Source of the DNA: Agriterribacter humi
GTDB taxonomy: Bacteria > Bacteroidota > Bacteroidia > Chitinophagales > Chitinophagaceae
DNA: 64,000 bases
Direction: 5' to 3'
Assembly (NCBI RefSeq): GCF_009192765.1
Contig: NZ_VOHQ01000006.1
Location: 62,001-126,000 of the forward strand
Shown here piece after piece: positions 61,731 through 64,000 of this stretch. Under the pieces are notes generated by a model that searched no databases, was not told the origin of the DNA, and was given only the letters and a program-made list of their open reading frames with translations. The stretch's first letter is position 1; each line of letters starts with the position of its first letter. The translations under genes and the position numbers were made by a program.

Positions 61731-62565
61731 GGGCTTGCTGATTATTATTAATATTATTTTGTAATGATGCCACGGGTTTAAAATAATGTTCCCGCCCTGC
61801 ACTGTTCGTTAACCAGGCGAACTGCTCATGCAGGGCTACTACTTTGCCTATGATGACCAGTGACGGAGACAAAAATGACATTTCACCGAATTGACCGTTA
61901 AAATCATATATATTAGCCGTATGCACCTGCTGGAAGGGTGTGGTGGCCTGTTCTATTACCGCAATATGCTTATCCCTGCCAACGCCATACCGGATAAGTT
62001 TGGATACGATGCCTTCTACCGTTTCGGCCGACATGTAAAATACCAGTGTGTCATTGGTTGCTGCCAGTTCCTGCCAGTACTGGTCAGATACAATATCGGA
62101 TTTATAATAAGTGAGTAACCGCACCGCTGTTGCATATCCTCTTGCTGTTAAAGGGATACCTGCGCATGCTGCTGCACCTAAAGCGGCGGTTACTCCCGGT
62201 ATTATTTCATACGGAATTTTATTTTCGGCAAGTACCTGCAGTTCATCCAGTATATTGGAGAAGATGGATACATCGCCGCCTTTTAAGCGAACTACTAATT
62301 TTCCGTTCTGTGCATATTGCAGCATCAGCCCGTTAATGGTTTGCTGGGGAGTAGACGCTCCGCGGCGGCATTGCTTGCCTACATATATAACTTCCGCTAA
62401 GGGATTTACATATTCCTTCAAAATATCGTTGCTCACCAGGCGGTCTGTTAATACGATATCCGCCTGCTTCAGGTAGCGTGCAGTCTTCACTGTAATCAAT
62501 TCCGGATCGCCCGGACCCGCGGCTGCCAGTACCACTTTTCCATATGTAGAAATTTCTGCTGACAT
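61714..62565 (-). CDS. cobA: Uroporphyrinogen-III C-methyltransferase (SUMT)
   Basis: 283 residues. AAAGPGDPELITVKTARYLK is the SAM-binding GPGDP signature; VVRLKGGDVSIFSNILDEL and IPYEIIPGVTAALGAAACAGIPLTARG are the next motifs, and ATNDTLVFYMSAETVEG closes the site. It methylates uroporphyrinogen III twice to precorrin-2, the precursor finished to siroheme by the fusion protein downstream. The C-terminal 30 residues (KPVASLQNNINNNQQA) are not conserved. Encoded between cysE and cysJ. Confidence 0.93.
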   Translation of the reverse strand: MSAEISTYGKVVLAAAGPGDPELITVKTARYLKQADIVLTDRLVSNDILKEYVNPLAEVIYVGKQCRRGASTPQQTINGLMLQYAQNGKLVVRLKGGDVSIFSNILDELQVLAENKIPYEIIPGVTAALGAAACAGIPLTARGYATAVRLLTYYKSDIVSDQYWQELAATNDTLVFYMSAETVEGIVSKLIRYGVGRDKHIAVIEQATTPFQQVHTANIYDFNGQFGEMSFLSPSLVIIGKVVALHEQFAWLTNSAGREHYFKPVASLQNNINNNQQAHVSRA

Positions 62566-62616
62566 GATTAGTTAACTTATTTTGTAGACTTTCAAAAGAA
62601 AAAAAATTATTATTTA

Positions 62617-63423
62617 TTAATGTTCTGTTTTCGCTGTTTGTGTTATGCCGCTCTGCTCTGCAATTGTATTCCGGGGCACACTTTTGGTTAGCCACATATT
62701 TCCGCCAATAACGCTGTTTTTACCAATCACCGTTTCTCCGCCTAATATGGTTGCACCTGAATAGATGATAACATTATCTTCAATGGTTGGATGACGTTTG
62801 CCTGTTGCTTTCTCCCTGGAACTGCTTAGTGCGCCGATGGTTACTCCCTGGTAAACTTTTACATTCTTTCCTATTATGGTCGTTTCACCTATTACAATAC
62901 CCGTTCCGTGATCAATAAAAAATGATTCGCCGATGGTTGCACCCGGATGTATATCAATACCCGTTTTGCTATGGGCGTATTCAGTAAAGAGACGCGGCAG
63001 CATTTTTATGTGCTGTTTCCACAACTGGTTGGAAAACCGGTATATGGCTATTGCATAAAACCCGGGATAGGCAATGATTACTTCTTCAGGAGACTGAGCG
63101 GCGGGGTCGTACAGGAATATAGCCTGCGCATCTTTTTGCAAAGTATTGTACAGGCCGGGAAGCTCGGAAAAAAAATCATCGCTTGCCGTTTGCGCTGCTT
63201 TGCCATCTTTTACCACTTCATATACCAATGTAGAGAGGTGACTTTTCAGGGATTCAAAGGCCTTCTCCAGTTCGTAATGATTCTGCTGTCTTAAAGTAGC
63301 AGGAAGAAATAATAAGCTAAAAAGATCATCAATAAAAAGCGTAGCCAGTTCCGTATCGGGAATAGCTGAGAAAGTTTTGTTTTTCTGTTCGGCTAATTGC
63401 GCTATGAATTTTTTTTGAGACAT
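62617..63423 (-). CDS. cysE: Serine O-acetyltransferase
   Basis: 268 residues. The helical N-terminal SATase domain is followed by the left-handed beta-helix: GIDIHPGATIGESFFIDHGTG, then IVIGETTIIGKNVKVYQGVT and GALSSSREKATGKRHPTIED, with the catalytic His/Asp pair of the hexapeptide acyltransferases. It makes O-acetylserine from serine and acetyl-CoA, the acceptor for sulfide. Start MSQKKFIAQ at ATG 63423, 64 bases after cysN. The CBS/cysteine-synthase-like enzyme at the left edge could use its product. Confidence 0.93.
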   Translation of the reverse strand: MSQKKFIAQLAEQKNKTFSAIPDTELATLFIDDLFSLLFLPATLRQQNHYELEKAFESLKSHLSTLVYEVVKDGKAAQTASDDFFSELPGLYNTLQKDAQAIFLYDPAAQSPEEVIIAYPGFYAIAIYRFSNQLWKQHIKMLPRLFTEYAHSKTGIDIHPGATIGESFFIDHGTGIVIGETTIIGKNVKVYQGVTIGALSSSREKATGKRHPTIEDNVIIYSGATILGGETVIGKNSVIGGNMWLTKSVPRNTIAEQSGITQTAKTEH

Positions 63424-63487
63424 TTTGGCTTTACGAGTATGTGTTGTTTTACATATGAAACGAAAATCGCTTTATTTTTTATTGCTG

Positions 63488-64000
63488 CTATTGGATCATG
63501 CAGGCGCCTACCGTTACATTACTGGTTTCATCAATTAATATAGCGCCCCCGTTAACCCTTAAATCTTTATAGCTGTCATATACCACGGGGAGTGCCGTTT
63601 TGATCACTACTTTTACAATATCATTCAGTTCCGCCTGCGCCGGGGCATAGTTTTTTTCTAATGAGTTAACATCCATCCGGTAGGTAATATCCTTTACTAT
63701 ACTTCTTACCCTTGTACTGTTGATCTGCAGTAAATATTTATTGCCGGGGATCAGCGGCTTGCTGTCCATCCAGCATAAGAGTACTTCCAGTTCCTGTGCG
63801 GTTTGCGGCAGATCATTGTTCAGCACAATAACATCGCCGCGGCTAACGTCAATATCTTCTTCCAGGTGCAATACAATTGCCTGTGTTGCAAATGCTTCAT
63901 CAACGGGCCTTCCTCCATCTGTTTCTATCTCTTTGATCTTGCTGGTTGCTCCCGATGGTAAAACAGTTACGGCATCACCTTTTCTGTAAATGCCACTTAT
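63488..64000 (-). CDS. cysN: Sulfate adenylyltransferase subunit 1 (C-terminal part, runs off the window)
   Basis: 170 residues to the right window edge, in frame from the start of the visible sequence (ISGIYRKGDAVTVLPSGATS) to TGA... stop at 63488. It shows the translation-factor-like beta-barrel domains of CysN: SKIKEIETDGGRPVDEAFAT, HLEEDIDVSRGDVIVLNNDL, KPLIPGNKYLLQINSTRVRS, and the ending NGGAILIDETSNVTVGACMIQ. The GTPase domain lies outside the window. It activates sulfate to APS with CysD. First visible gene of the minus-strand sulfur operon. Confidence 0.9.
   Translation of the reverse strand: MSGIYRKGDAVTVLPSGATSKIKEIETDGGRPVDEAFATQAIVLHLEEDIDVSRGDVIVLNNDLPQTAQELEVLLCWMDSKPLIPGNKYLLQINSTRVRSIVKDITYRMDVNSLEKNYAPAQAELNDIVKVVIKTALPVVYDSYKDLRVNGGAILIDETSNVTVGACMIQ

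Overview
The window looks like a chromosome segment of a Bacteroidota bacterium, most likely Chitinophagaceae or a close relative. The evidence is the Bacteroidota-type promoter boxes (TTTG, then TAnnTTTG), few strong Shine-Dalgarno sites, secreted glycoside hydrolases, a FAS1 lipoprotein and CrtYcd-type carotenoid genes. Identification rests on protein content only. No rRNA, tRNA, CRISPR array or intact insertion sequence was seen.

Layout. 1-4.3 kb: the N-terminal part of a PLP-dependent cysteine/cystathionine synthase (cut by the window edge), a small protein, an S41 peptidase, and an amino-sugar kinase with MurQ (peptidoglycan recycling). 4.6-7.1 kb: a secreted FG-GAP propeller protein and a two-gene toxin-antitoxin-like operon (HTH-Panacea antitoxin plus RelE-like toxin). 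7.2-8.8 kb: a conserved protein of unknown function. 9.0-27.0 kb: a nitrogen/branched-chain amino acid supercluster, leuA-leuC-leuD-leuB, then an attenuator, ilvD-ilvB-ilvN-ilvC-ilvA, gltB-gltD and a small membrane protein, closed by a terminator. 27.3-36.9 kb: an outer-membrane beta-barrel protein, a repeat-rich gap, GH9 and an unassigned glycosidase-like gene, RDD and rhomboid membrane proteins, and an AT-rich gene fragment lacking its 5' end. 37.5-47.3 kb: a 12-gene carotenoid/light-response operon (MarR, crtI, FAS1 lipoprotein, crtB, unknown, SRPBCC, crtZ, crtYcd, TspO-like, lipocalin, photolyase, NAD(P)-binding protein). 47.6-51.5 kb: a beta-propeller glycosidase and a GH78 rhamnosidase carrying an in-frame stop. 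51.6-56.4 kb: an OYE-type oxidoreductase, DinB, an HGSNAT-like membrane acyltransferase, MetZ and OsmC. 56.6-64.0 kb: an assimilatory sulfate-reduction operon on the minus strand (cysN partial, cysE, cobA/SUMT, cysJ, cysI, and a siroheme synthase-TauE fusion).

How the genes fit together. The ilv-leu block supplies all carbon-skeleton steps to Val/Leu/Ile, and GltBD supplies the glutamate used by the aminotransferase, whose gene is not in this window. The sulfur operon supplies sulfide and the siroheme its reductase needs; MetZ and the CBS/CysK-like enzyme incorporate sulfur. The crt operon could turn GGPP into zeaxanthin and also encodes two possible carotenoid-binding scaffolds (FAS1 and lipocalin).

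Most interesting signals: (1) an unannotated 32-codon leader ORF with ten consecutive Ile/Val codons, a dedicated promoter, a terminator and a perfectly complementary antiterminator segment upstream of ilvD; (2) the carotenoid operon sitting between two direct ~459-bp copies (about 92% identical) of one glycosidase gene, a geometry that would allow clean excision; (3) paired MarR-operator-like sites at the crt promoter; (4) an in-frame stop cutting 59 residues from the GH78 C-terminal domain.
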